Shown here: piece after piece, positions 18,483-28,145 of the stretch
How positions within the stretch are numbered: position 1 is the stretch's first letter
Layout of the letters: each line of letters begins with the position of its first letter
DNA from: Deltaproteobacteria bacterium
Lineage (GTDB): Bacteria > Desulfobacterota > Syntrophia > Syntrophales > JAIPED01
Length of the DNA: 43,220 nt
Direction: 5' to 3'
Assembly: GCA_021737325.1 (NCBI GenBank)
Contig: JAIPED010000008.1
Coordinates: forward strand, 1-43,220
Notes under the pieces: generated by a model
Databases searched by the model: none
What the model was told of the DNA's origin: nothing
The model's input: only the letters and a program-made list of their open reading frames with translations
Translations under genes and position numbers: made by a program

Positions 18483-18836
18483 ATGAAAGTTTCGGTTACC
18501 TGTAGAGGAATTTTGGAAAATGAAGCTGTTAGTCGAGATTACATTGAAGAAAAACTCCTAAAGTTCAAAAAGTATTTTGATAAGCCGGTGGAGGCGCATG
18601 TTGTTGTTGCGCTGGAAAAATTTCGGCACAACACCGAAATAACGATGGCTGTGGGGCGGTATTCTTTTTTTGCGATGGCCGAGGCGAAAAATTCTCGCGC
18701 CGCTTTTGACGAAGCTGTTGATAAACTAGAAAGACAAATTAAAAAGAGAATGGAAAAGGATCGCGAATCGAAAGATAGCATCAGAACAGTAGATGAAACG
18801 AAGGATGTTACTGAAGACGAAACTGTTGAAGAATAG
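18483..18836 (+). CDS. hpf: Ribosome hibernation promoting factor (short form)
   Basis: Directly downstream of rpoN; 'YIEEKLLKFKKYFDKPVEAHVVVALEKFRHNTEITM'. Confidence 0.88.
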   Translation: MKVSVTCRGILENEAVSRDYIEEKLLKFKKYFDKPVEAHVVVALEKFRHNTEITMAVGRYSFFAMAEAKNSRAAFDEAVDKLERQIKKRMEKDRESKDSIRTVDETKDVTEDETVEE

Positions 18837-18958
18837 AGCTGTGGCGGGCGTTTTTTAGCCGTACTGCTGGGAAAAAGAAATCAAGTACCTATGGCAAAGC
18901 GAGCTGTGCCTTAATCTTTTTCAGGATTTCTAAAAATAAGAAGAGGGAGAAACTATCA

Positions 18959-19123
18959 ATGGAGAACTCCGGCAATATCATCTATTTTCTCGGCTTTATC
19001 GGCGCGGCAGTTTATTTCATCGGTCAGGCGACAACCTTCTGGTTGGGCGTGCTCGGTTTCCTTAAGGCCTTGGTCTGGCCTGCTTTTCTTATCTATTTAG
19101 CCCTGAAATCTCTGGGGGCCTAA
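18959..19123 (+). CDS. Small membrane protein (54 aa), absent from the ORF track
   Basis: ATG 18959 after AAGAGGGAG; MENSGNIIYFLGFIGAAVYFIGQATTFWLGVLGFLKALVWPAFLIYLALKSLGA*. Confidence 0.65.
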   Translation: MENSGNIIYFLGFIGAAVYFIGQATTFWLGVLGFLKALVWPAFLIYLALKSLGA

Positions 19124-19228
19124 CAAAGCGCTCAATGAATGGTAATGCTTGGTAACGGCAAGGGTGGCAAAGATAGTAAAAAGAACCACAGGCAACAAAC
19201 CAACGAACCAAAGCGTGGGTTTCATCTC

Positions 19229-19684
19229 ATGAAAAGAATTGTCATCATTTTTCACTCGCAAACGGGAAAGACGGCACGGTTGGCGGAGGCTCTTGCCGAA
19301 GGGGCACAAAGTATTGAGGGAGTGCAGGTTAGAATAAAAAGGGCGCAGGAAGCGACAGCGGAGGATTTGCTCTGGGCGGATGGCATCGCGTTAGCAACAC
19401 CAGAGAATTTCGGCTACATGTCGGGTATGCTCAAAGACTTTTTTGATAGGACCTTTTACGCGGTGGGCGAGAGCCTTGGCCGTAAACCTTATGTCCTTGT
19501 TATCAGCGCGGGCAATGATGGCACGGGCGCACAAAAAGCGGTGGAGAGAATCTTGCTAGGTTGGAGACTCCGACCAGTTGCCGATGTTGTCATCAGTAGG
19601 GGAGAACCCACGGAAGAATCACTGGCAACTTGTTTTGAAGTAGGCGCAACCCTGGCGGCAGGTTGTGCGTTAGGTATTTTTTAG
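19229..19684 (+). CDS. Flavodoxin/NAD(P)H-dependent oxidoreductase-like protein
   Basis: ATG 19229; 'IIFHSQTGKTARLAEALAEGA', 'LATPENFGYMSGMLKDFFDRT'. Confidence 0.85.
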   Translation: MKRIVIIFHSQTGKTARLAEALAEGAQSIEGVQVRIKRAQEATAEDLLWADGIALATPENFGYMSGMLKDFFDRTFYAVGESLGRKPYVLVISAGNDGTGAQKAVERILLGWRLRPVADVVISRGEPTEESLATCFEVGATLAAGCALGIF

Positions 19685-19865
19685 CGAGAAACATACACTA
19701 GCTTCTTCGTTTATTCCCAGCGCTCAAAGCGACTACAATGTGCGCACCGCGTTGCGTATTTTCAAGATAAAACCCAATTATCGCGGAATGTTTTTATGGA
19801 AAATGGGGTTTTTCTATAGTAGGCGGCGCACCGCTCAGACAACCTTGAAAGGAGATTTTATAGCA

Positions 19866-21008
19866 ATGAATTTTGAATTATCCGAAGAACTAAAGATGCT
19901 CAAGGAGATGGCTTACAAATTTGCCAAGACGGAAATAGCTCCCGTCTCACTGGAATGTGACCATCACGAAAAGTACACCCCTGAAATCAGAAAAAAGGCG
20001 GCGGAAAACGGCTTGGTTGGCGCCTGGCTCCCGGAGGAGTATGGTGGTGCGGGAGTGGGCATTCTCGGAAACAGCATTATCACTGAAGAGCTTTCCAAGG
20101 TGGATATGGGAATAGGACTCAACATTGTTGCCGCTCCTTTCGGCTGTGAATCCATTTTTCAGTACGGTTCGGAAGAGCTAAAGCAAAAATATTTACCACC
20201 TGTTTGCGCAGGGGATTGGGTTTCCGCAGGCGCTTACACCGAGCCCAACGCTGGGACCGATGCGAGCGGCTACAAAACCCGCGCCGTCAAGGATGGTAGC
20301 GATTATGTAATCAATGGCAACAAGATGTTTATTACCAACGGTACCGTCTGTGATTTTATGGTTACCGCCTGTATTACCAACCCAGAAGAAAAGAAGCATA
20401 ACAGCTTTAGCCTAATAGTTGTTGATGCCGCAACAAAGGGTGTTACTCGTAATAAAATCCATGGCAAGATGGGCATTCGCTCCAGTGATACCGCCGAGAT
20501 AGCCTTAGAAGATGTTCGTGCCCCTCAATCCAACCTCATCGGTAAGGAGGGGAGGGGTTTTGTTCAACTGATGCACTTTTTTGATACCACGCGTATCATG
20601 GTTTCCGCACAGGGCTTGGGGCTTTCGCAAGCTTGCTTAGAAACATCCATTCGCTATTGCAAAGAAAGAACAGCCTTTGGCGCTCCCATTGGCTCCTTCC
20701 AGCTTTCGCAAAAGAAGCTCAGCGAAATGGCTATTCAAATTGAAGCGCTCCGCAACTTGGTTTACAAATCGGCATGGCTTATTGATCAAGGAACACCCGA
20801 TTACACCCTGGCGGCGATGACCAAATTTTATTCGGGGCAGACGGCGGTCTTTTGTGCCAATGCGGCGGTAGAGTTGCACGGCGGTTACGGTTACATTGAC
20901 GAATATGATGTACAAAAATGGTACCGTGATGCGAAAATTCTGGAGCTTTATGAAGGAACAAAAGAGGCGGAGATTCTTACCATCGGCAGAGCACTAATGG
21001 CCAAGTAA
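19866..21008 (+). CDS. Acyl-CoA dehydrogenase
   Basis: ATG 19866; 'GAWLPEEYGGAG', 'AYTEPNAGTDASG', 'CKERTAFGAPIGSFQ', 'ELHGGYGYIDEYDVQKWYRDAKILELYEGT'. Confidence 0.95.
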   Translation: MNFELSEELKMLKEMAYKFAKTEIAPVSLECDHHEKYTPEIRKKAAENGLVGAWLPEEYGGAGVGILGNSIITEELSKVDMGIGLNIVAAPFGCESIFQYGSEELKQKYLPPVCAGDWVSAGAYTEPNAGTDASGYKTRAVKDGSDYVINGNKMFITNGTVCDFMVTACITNPEEKKHNSFSLIVVDAATKGVTRNKIHGKMGIRSSDTAEIALEDVRAPQSNLIGKEGRGFVQLMHFFDTTRIMVSAQGLGLSQACLETSIRYCKERTAFGAPIGSFQLSQKKLSEMAIQIEALRNLVYKSAWLIDQGTPDYTLAAMTKFYSGQTAVFCANAAVELHGGYGYIDEYDVQKWYRDAKILELYEGTKEAEILTIGRALMAK

Positions 21009-21013
21009 CCAAT

Positions 21014-21050
21014 AACGGGGATATCAATTCTGGTATCCCCGTTTTATTTT
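21014..21050 (+). terminator. Rho-independent terminator
   Basis: AACGGGGATATC...GTATCCCCGTTTTATTTT. Confidence 0.8.
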
Positions 21051-21072
21051 CAGTAATGGAGGAAAATTGACG

Positions 21073-22326
21073 ATGAAGGAAGTGGTTATTGTTTCCGCAT
21101 GTCGCACGGCGGTGGGGGGGTTTGGCGGCTCGCTACGAGATCTGCACCTAACCCAAATCGGTGCGACAGTAATGAAGGAAGCAGTTGTTCGTGCGGGAAT
21201 TGATGCAGGGATGCTTGATGATGTTCGTTTTGGTTGCTGTCGTGAGCCTTCGAACGCGCTTAATTCTACCCGTGTTGCGGCTTTGTTGGCAGGTATTCCG
21301 GAAGAGGTAACAGCCGTAACCGTTAACCGTGTTTGTATTTCAGGTATGGAAGCGGTTGTTTCGGGTATGGCGATGATCCAGGCGGGCATGGGCGATATAG
21401 TTCTTGTTGGTGGTATGGAACACATGTCGGGTATTTCGTATTCCGTGCCCACGGCGCGGTGGGGTTGTCGCTTCCAAGATCAGGTGTTTGTTGATGATGT
21501 TGTTCATTCTCTCCACGCTGGTTCCCACATTTTACCGGGGGTGGAAAATGGTCCGATCAAGGATGGGGAAATTGTGGAGCGGTTTCGTGGCAAGCCTTAC
21601 ATTATGGGGATAACCGCGGAGCTCATTGCTTATAAGCACGGGCTTTCCCGCGAGGAAATTGATGAGGTGGCGCTTCGTAGCCATAACAACGCGGAGCGGG
21701 CGACGACAAATGGGGATTTCGGGGAAGAGATAGTCCCCGTGGTTTTACCTCCCAAGAAAAAAGGCGGCGAACCAGGACTGTTTAATAAAGATGAACATTT
21801 CCGCCCAGGACTAACGATGGCGGATTTGGCGAAACTTCCTTCGGCTTTTGTGGCGAAGGTGGGCAAGGTTACCGCGGGTAATTCTTCGGGTGTCAACGAT
21901 GGCGCCAGCGCAATGGTCATCATGTCCGCCGATAAGGCTAAGGAACTGGGCATAAAGCCCATTGCCAGAATCAAGGCGGTTGGTCGTGGTGGGTGCCATC
22001 CCTCCGTAATGGGGTTAAGCCCCGTTCCTGCGGTGGCAGATTTGCTGAAAAAATCAGGGCTAAAACTGGCGGATTTTGAATTATTGGAGCTTAACGAAGC
22101 GTTTGCCGCCCAGTATCTCGGTTGCGAACGCGAACTAGGATTGAATCGCGAGATAACTAATGTAAATGGTTCGGGCGTTGGTTTAGGACACCCCGTGGGC
22201 TCAACGGGATGCCGCATCATGGTAACCCTGCTACATGCGATGAAGCATCGTGGCAAGGGCTTAGGCATGGCGACACTCTGCGGCGGTGGCGGTGTTTCCC
22301 TCGCAACGGCGATTGAAATGGTTTAA
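21073..22326 (+). CDS. Acetyl-CoA C-acetyltransferase (thiolase)
   Basis: 'NRVCISGMEAV' (active-site Cys), 'ELNEAFAAQ', 'NVNGSGVGLGHPVGSTGCRI', 'ATLCGGGGVSLA'. Confidence 0.95.
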   Translation: MKEVVIVSACRTAVGGFGGSLRDLHLTQIGATVMKEAVVRAGIDAGMLDDVRFGCCREPSNALNSTRVAALLAGIPEEVTAVTVNRVCISGMEAVVSGMAMIQAGMGDIVLVGGMEHMSGISYSVPTARWGCRFQDQVFVDDVVHSLHAGSHILPGVENGPIKDGEIVERFRGKPYIMGITAELIAYKHGLSREEIDEVALRSHNNAERATTNGDFGEEIVPVVLPPKKKGGEPGLFNKDEHFRPGLTMADLAKLPSAFVAKVGKVTAGNSSGVNDGASAMVIMSADKAKELGIKPIARIKAVGRGGCHPSVMGLSPVPAVADLLKKSGLKLADFELLELNEAFAAQYLGCERELGLNREITNVNGSGVGLGHPVGSTGCRIMVTLLHAMKHRGKGLGMATLCGGGGVSLATAIEMV

Positions 22327-22343
22327 CGCTCAAGTAGTATAAC

Positions 22344-22380
22344 AAGCGGGGGCGCGAAAATTATCGTTGCCCCCGTTTTT
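22344..22380. terminator. Bidirectional terminator between the convergent thiolase and symporter genes
   Basis: GCGGGGGC...GCCCCCG followed by TTTTT. Confidence 0.75.
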
Positions 22381-22381
22381 A

Positions 22382-24145
22382 TTAATGACGCGGTCGTTTT
22401 TGAGAGAAGGCCAGAAAAGCCAAAAACATAACGCCACCTAAAACGAAAAAATGCCAAAGCCAGCGCGGTAAACCGAACAAAAACTCCCCACCGTTTCCTC
22501 CCCAGTGCCAAAAATCGCATCCCCAAAAGAGAATAGCCCCAAATATAACCCACCAGAGAGGGCTTATTGTCTCTGAAAAAGATTCTTGCGCGACTGCAAC
22601 GCTTCGCTTGTTGTGGTCATTCCCGCGAAAGCGGGAATCCAGAGGTGTTTGAAATGTTTCAGTTATTTTCTTTAATCGAGGAGCCTTTTCTTCCGTTGGT
22701 GTTTGATGAACGAGTTGCGCAAGGGTCTTTGAAATATTACCAAACCGCCAGCTTGTTGCCTGCGTAGTAAACAGGCTTCCCAGAATTGTTGCCCCAAAAC
22801 CAACGGATAAAATAAAAAAGATATCGGGAATGCCCGACGGTAAGAGGTTCATAACCCCCAAAAAAGTTACGGAAACTCCCAATGCCAGCCCGATTAAAGC
22901 ACCCAATGCCGTCGTTCGCTTCCATAACAACCCCAGAAAAACGGCAGGCGCACAGCTGGCAAACCCTTGAAAAGAGAGTTTGTTTAAAAAGCCCAGGATG
23001 GTCAGCGGTGGGTGGAGGGAGATAACAAAGGCGCTAAGCGAAATTGCTACGATGACAATTCTGTTATGAAGAAGCTGGTGGTTGCGGTCGGCCAAGAAAT
23101 CCTGGACGATGATGGAGGAGAGGCTCAATAACTGCGAAGAGAGCGTGGACATTAGCGCGGCTAAAGCGCCAACAATAATCAGCGTGGAGAGAATTGGTGA
23201 GGGGATGAACTTGGCTATTGCCATCATTACTTCATCGCTTCCGCTTGCGGACATTGTTGGCAAGATGCCCACCGCCATGACTCCGATAGCCACCGTCATA
23301 AAGAATAACAAGGTCGTCGCCAGCGGGTAGAAGCACATCGCGTTTAATATCGCCTTATCATCCTTGGCGCTGTAAAAACGCTGAAATATTTGAGGAAAAA
23401 GCGGTACAGAGAAGAACCATAACAAAATATAACCAATATGTACGGAAAAGCTGATGGATCCGTTGCTGCCTGCACGGTTAAAGTGGGTAGCCGAAAGGGA
23501 GAAAACCCGTTCCTGTATGGCGACAAAGCCTCCGCCAGCATTCACGACGATAAAAAAAGCCAGGGAGACACAAATAAGGATGAAAAACCCTTGAAAGACA
23601 TCCGTCCAAGCAACGCTACGCATTCCACCGCTTGCCGTGTAAAGCGTAACTACAGCTAAAACGACAAAGCATCCAAGTTCATAGGGAAGTCCCGCAAAGT
23701 GGTGCAAAATTTTTCCGGCAAACATTCCTTGTAATGCCAAATACGGTATCATGAAGATGACAAGACAAGCGGAAAAAGCCTTTTTTAGTAAGAGAGACTG
23801 ATAACGATCATGGATGAAATCAGCGGGGGTTATGTAACCTCGTGCCGCTGCGAATTTTCTTAGCGGTAACCCGATGATGACAAAGGATAGCGCCATGAAT
23901 CCTGTTCCAAAGGCCATTAAGGGATAAAAGGCATATCCTAGGCGATATCCCGCGCCCGAAAAGCCAAAGATGGTAAAGGCCGAGAAGTTGGTTGCCGCCA
24001 AGGAGACGAAAAACACAAACGGTGAGAGCCTCCTATCCGCGAGGAAAAAGCCTTCTTGTCCACGGGAATGGAGGCGCCTTGCCCAAAAAGCGATAATCAA
24101 ATTGACGGAAAAATAAGCAACAATAACGACTGTGAATAAAGACAT
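22382..24145 (-). CDS. Sodium:solute symporter family protein
   Basis: Multi-TM; 'FFLADRRLSPFVFFVSLAATNFSAFTIFGFSGAGYRLGYAF', 'ASGGMRSVAWTDVFQGF'; likely start MSLFTVVIV at 24145. Confidence 0.88.
   Translation of the reverse strand: MSLFTVVIVAYFSVNLIIAFWARRLHSRGQEGFFLADRRLSPFVFFVSLAATNFSAFTIFGFSGAGYRLGYAFYPLMAFGTGFMALSFVIIGLPLRKFAAARGYITPADFIHDRYQSLLLKKAFSACLVIFMIPYLALQGMFAGKILHHFAGLPYELGCFVVLAVVTLYTASGGMRSVAWTDVFQGFFILICVSLAFFIVVNAGGGFVAIQERVFSLSATHFNRAGSNGSISFSVHIGYILLWFFSVPLFPQIFQRFYSAKDDKAILNAMCFYPLATTLLFFMTVAIGVMAVGILPTMSASGSDEVMMAIAKFIPSPILSTLIIVGALAALMSTLSSQLLSLSSIIVQDFLADRNHQLLHNRIVIVAISLSAFVISLHPPLTILGFLNKLSFQGFASCAPAVFLGLLWKRTTALGALIGLALGVSVTFLGVMNLLPSGIPDIFFILSVGFGATILGSLFTTQATSWRFGNISKTLAQLVHQTPTEEKAPRLKKITETFQTPLDSRFRGNDHNKRSVAVAQESFSETISPLWWVIFGAILFWGCDFWHWGGNGGEFLFGLPRWLWHFFVLGGVMFLAFLAFSQKRPRH
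22619..22638. repeat. Palindromic dispersed repeat inside the symporter CDS
   Basis: ATTCCCGC-GAAA-GCGGGAAT; translates as 'TPLDSRFRGNDHNK' on minus and 'GHSRESGNPEV' on plus. Confidence 0.8.
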
Positions 24146-24748
24146 AAGCCATCCCCTTTGTGGTGGGCTGGGATGGCTAGAAGAGCCTGACATAGCCTGC
24201 GAACGCGACGGCTACAACAACCGTGCGCCGCTTGTCAATTTTTGGGATGGACCGCTAGCTATCTTCACGAGTTTATCTGCTGCGAGGTTACTTATTATGT
24301 TCCAGATCCCGAATTGCCAGCACGGGGTGTGAAGAGTGAAGCCCGTGCTATACTTGACCAGCCTCTGACGAAAGAAGAGCAGAAATTGTCATATAAGACG
24401 ACCGCCCAACCTATTCCTCCAATCAGTAACGAAAGAAGGAGCTTGTCTGGTGGTTAAAATAATCAAAATATTTCAAGCACATCTGGATGCATCATTCTAT
24501 TGCATTTTGTTTTTTGCGGTTGCCCGCTGAGCCTGCACTCGTGGAAACGGGTGCGGGAATGACGGTCGGAAGCAAAGAGGTACAGTTGTGCAAGAGTCTT
24601 ATATATCTATGACCTTGGCGATTGCGGGGGACATGCGGTTCATTTAGCGAAGCAGACATTTTCTCTTGGCTATAACAACAAAAAGCCTCTTTGTTGACTT
24701 GCCAAAACTCCAATGATAGGCGCGCCACCACACTACGAGGAGCTGAAT

Positions 24749-26020
24749 ATGCTAGACATTAGGGTTATCAGACAAAACATAGATGCGGTGCTGGAAAGAA
24801 TGGCGTTGCGAGGGCAGGATATTGATTTTGCCGAGCTTTTTGCCGCAGATGACAAGCGTAAGGAAATACTACTTTCTTTGGAAGCGTTGCGCAAAGAACG
24901 AAACACGGTTTCCAAAGAGGTCGGTGAGCGCAAAAAAAACAAACAATCTGCCGATGACATAATTGGCAAAATGGGTTTTGTTGGCGAAGAAATCAGGAGA
25001 TACGAAGAAGATTTGCGTCTTGCCGAGGAGCAAATTAGCTCTTTCATGTTAAGCATCCCTAACATCCCGCATAGCTCGGTGGTTAAAGGAACTAGCGCTG
25101 AGGAAAACCCCGTGGTCAAAAGCTGGGGCGAGAAGCCATTGCTTAATTTTGCCCCGAAGCCCCATTGGGAAATTGGCGAATCGCTTAACATCCTGGATTT
25201 TGCCCGCGGGGCGAAGATCGCGGGGGCGAGATTTACCCTTTATCGCGGCGCAGGTGCTTTGCTGGAAAGGGCTTTGATAAATTTTATGCTGGATCTGCAT
25301 ACCAAGGAACATGGCTATACGGAGATACTGCCGCCTTTTATGGCAAACAGCGATTCCCTGCGTGGAACGGGGCAACTGCCAAAATTCGCGGAAGATTTGT
25401 TCAAGGTGGAGAAAACCGATTATTACCTCATCCCCACGGCGGAGGTTCCCGTTACCAATATGCATCGTGAGGAAATCTTGGCGGAAAAGGATTTACCCCT
25501 TTGCTATGTGGCGTATTCTCCCTGCTTTCGTGCGGAGGCGGGTTCATACGGCAAGGATACCCGCGGATTGATTCGCCAGCACCAGTTTAATAAGGTGGAG
25601 TTGGTAAAATTTGCCAAACCCGAAACATCCTACGATGAGTTAGAAAAATTGACGCTGAATGCGGAGAGTGTCTTGCAACGGTTGGGCATTCATTACCGTG
25701 TTGTTTCTCTCTGCGGTGGCGATTTGGGGTTTTCTTCCGCAAAAACCTATGACATTGAGGTGTGGCTACCTGGGCAAAATTTGTATCGCGAGATCTCTTC
25801 TTGTAGCAACTTCGATGATTTCCAAGCGCGGCGTGCGAGCATTCGTTATAAACGGGATGATAACCAAAAGGTGGAATTTGTGCATACCCTTAACGGCTCT
25901 GGTTTGGCGATCGGGAGAACGGTGGTTGCGGTTTTAGAGAATTATCAGCAAGCCGACGGTACTGTTGTTATCCCCGAGGCGTTGGTTCCCTATGTAGGCG
26001 GGCTCAAGAAGATTGGTTGA
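24749..26020 (+). CDS. serS: Seryl-tRNA synthetase
   Basis: ATG 24749 after ACGAGGAG; '[14 protein letters not shown]', '[27 protein letters not shown]', '[15 protein letters not shown]', '[19 protein letters not shown]'. Confidence 0.97.
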   Translation: MLDIRVIRQNIDAVLERMALRGQDIDFAELFAADDKRKEILLSLEALRKERNTVSKEVGERKKNKQSADDIIGKMGFVGEEIRRYEEDLRLAEEQISSFMLSIPNIPHSSVVKGTSAEENPVVKSWGEKPLLNFAPKPHWEIGESLNILDFARGAKIAGARFTLYRGAGALLERALINFMLDLHTKEHGYTEILPPFMANSDSLRGTGQLPKFAEDLFKVEKTDYYLIPTAEVPVTNMHREEILAEKDLPLCYVAYSPCFRAEAGSYGKDTRGLIRQHQFNKVELVKFAKPETSYDELEKLTLNAESVLQRLGIHYRVVSLCGGDLGFSSAKTYDIEVWLPGQNLYREISSCSNFDDFQARRASIRYKRDDNQKVEFVHTLNGSGLAIGRTVVAVLENYQQADGTVVIPEALVPYVGGLKKIG

Positions 26021-26025
26021 TATTA

Positions 26026-26072
26026 CCCCGCCCCAAGGGGGATTGCGTTCCCCTTGGCGGCGGGTGTTTTTT
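26026..26072 (+). terminator. Rho-independent terminator after serS
   Basis: CCCGCCCCAAGGGGGA-TTGCG-TTCCCCTTGGCGGCGGG TGTTTTTT. Confidence 0.85.
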
Positions 26073-26123
26073 GATAGCACCTCTTTATAATTAGGTAGTT
26101 ATTGCCTAGAGATTTTTTTCTGC

Positions 26124-26216
26124 GGAGGGATGGCTGAGTGGCTAAAAGCGACGGTCTTGAAAACCGTTGTGTCCACACCATGGGCACCGGGGGTTCGAAT
26201 CCCCCTCCCTCCGCCA
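26124..26216 (+). tRNA. tRNA-Ser (anticodon UGA), CCA encoded
   Basis: GGAGGGA...TCCCTCC acceptor; anticodon loop CTTGAAA; long variable arm; T-loop GGTTCGAATCC; 3' GCCA. Confidence 0.95.
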
Positions 26217-26454
26217 AATTGTAATTCAAAGATGTTTCAAGACATACAAAAAGCCCTGATTGTTCAAGGTTTTTTTTGTATTCTGGTTTTCAAGGCAATT
26301 CAATAAAATCCTGTAACATCCTTCGTTTTTTGGGGTATATTTATGGTGTTTATACCCCCAAAAAAGTTGGATACCCTAAAAAATGATTTTGTCGCCGCGA
26401 TTGCTAATGAAGATGTGTTGGTGATCAAAATATCGCCGCCGTTGGAGGACGCTA

Positions 26455-26690
26455 TGCCAAAAAGGATTATTCCCTTTTCTGATGCCAAGATTAAGAACGC
26501 CAGGCCTAAGGAAAAGGATTACAAGCTCGCCGATGGCGGCGGGCTTTATCTCCTATCAACTCAAGCAATGGACATTCTGAAGGAATTGTAGCCGTTAACG
26601 GGCAATGGCAAATATGTGTTTCCTTCCACGCGCTCATCTTCCCGCTGCGAGGCGACGGCAATCCGGAGGCTGGTTGGTCGGATTCTATGT
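26455..26690 (+). pseudogene. P4-type tyrosine integrase remnant (arm-binding N-terminus joined to C-terminal fragment; internal deletion and stop)
   Basis: 'MPKRIIPFSDAKIKNARPKEKDYKLADGGGLYLL' (DUF4102-like) directly followed by 'STQAMDILKEL*PLTGNGKYVFPSTRSS...' (C-terminal catalytic-domain phrase); lies just downstream of tRNA-Ser. Confidence 0.8.
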
Positions 26691-26821
26691 GTTCACAACA
26701 GATTGCCAAGATGGAAATCGCAAAGAAGCGCGATAGAGAGCGCGATGCGGCGACTATAGTGAATTTGCGTCGTTATGCATATTAAACCACGACTCATTAC
26801 CATGTGACCCACATGCATAAA

Positions 26822-28024
26822 TTATGTATAAAAAGCGAGCTGATCAAGTGTGAGAATTGTCTGTAAGGCACGGGTTATTGTGTAGCTCTCCTGACTTGCT
26901 GCGCCATGACTAACGGCATGACGAGAGCTTGCAACTCCTGTTTGTGTGCTAGGGTTAAAATCCGCAAAGGTATGCTCCCTTAAATATCGACCAAACGCTG
27001 TAGGAAACAGTAATGTGTTAGAACCTCCTGCCTTATGTTCTGCGGACGATTCAGCGAATTCTAGTAGTTTTTTTATCTTTGCGCCCTGGCCATTATTCAC
27101 TGTTCGGTAAGCTTCATTAAGGATACCTTCTATCTCAGTAAGCAAAATCTTTATTACTGAGATGGGCTCATTGTTATTAAATGCATTTATAGCGGCTTTC
27201 AATAAGTCGGCCTTTGCGCCAAAGTGAGGTTTTCCTAGCCATCTCTCTAAGATTCTATTTATTCGAGGAGAATCGAATTTATTAATTATTTTTTCTTCTA
27301 TCTCTGCCATATCAAAGCCTGCTTCGGAGTGCCTTAGAATATCCTTAAACTCGCCACTAATAATTTCTACAAAAGGGAACCACCCTGAGTCGAGAAGCCG
27401 ATCAAATGTTGGGGTTTCGCCTATTGTCTCATAAAGGTGCTTATAACGCATTTGGCGGTATAACATTCCAAGTGTTTTATTAAAGCCATCAAGATCAAAT
27501 TTACCCTCTGGGTTCATATCAAATGCAAAACCGAAACGCCAATCTTGCCGAAAAACACATAGAACTCTGTCTTTAGCACTAATATCAACACGGGGGAAAC
27601 TCATGCCGGTGACATCAGCGATATCATTTTCAAAAATAACCGTACCGGCTTTCATTGACCTTTTGACAGTGCACAATAGGCTCACAGCTGCGGTATCTAG
27701 CCAGAGTTCAGCAGAGCTATCAGGCTTAAGAATCAATAGAACCGTATCCACTCTTCGTAGATTTACGGCAGTACCTGCTTGTAGGGCCATATGATTAACA
27801 ACATCGGCAAGTCCTTCTACAAGTCGATGAAATAATGGTTCATCAGATGTAATCGCCATTCTATTCCAAATTTTAATCGTATCTCCGCCTTTCCCAGGCT
27901 CTGCTGAAAACCCCGATATATCTTGAACATTTGTAAAACGAATAGGCTCGCCGATATTGCGAACATCGATACTATGATGCTCTCGTTGATTTGCTACTTT
28001 ATTTTTTTGATTCGTCACATGCAT
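26822..28024 (-). CDS. Hypothetical protein with C-terminal HEPN-like RxxxxH motif
   Basis: 400 aa ORF; C-terminal 'ASSRHAVSHGAASQESYTITRALQTILTLDQLAF' resembles HEPN/abortive-infection-like domains. Confidence 0.6.
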   Translation of the reverse strand: MHVTNQKNKVANQREHHSIDVRNIGEPIRFTNVQDISGFSAEPGKGGDTIKIWNRMAITSDEPLFHRLVEGLADVVNHMALQAGTAVNLRRVDTVLLILKPDSSAELWLDTAAVSLLCTVKRSMKAGTVIFENDIADVTGMSFPRVDISAKDRVLCVFRQDWRFGFAFDMNPEGKFDLDGFNKTLGMLYRQMRYKHLYETIGETPTFDRLLDSGWFPFVEIISGEFKDILRHSEAGFDMAEIEEKIINKFDSPRINRILERWLGKPHFGAKADLLKAAINAFNNNEPISVIKILLTEIEGILNEAYRTVNNGQGAKIKKLLEFAESSAEHKAGGSNTLLFPTAFGRYLREHTFADFNPSTQTGVASSRHAVSHGAASQESYTITRALQTILTLDQLAFYT

Positions 28025-28053
28025 TTTCCTTGTGCGCCGAACATCACCTTATT

Positions 28054-28145
28054 GATGCCTAACATACATTTTTATCTTTATTCCGTACTTCAGCGTTGTG
28101 CTATGAAAAAATGTGATGCCTGTCAAACAAGGTGGCGAAAAAATT
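28054..28145 (+). repeat. Left arm of a ~92 bp inverted repeat flanking the IntI-like pseudogene
   Basis: Manual alignment to the reverse complement of 29609-29700: 9 mismatches, no gaps. Confidence 0.9.
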
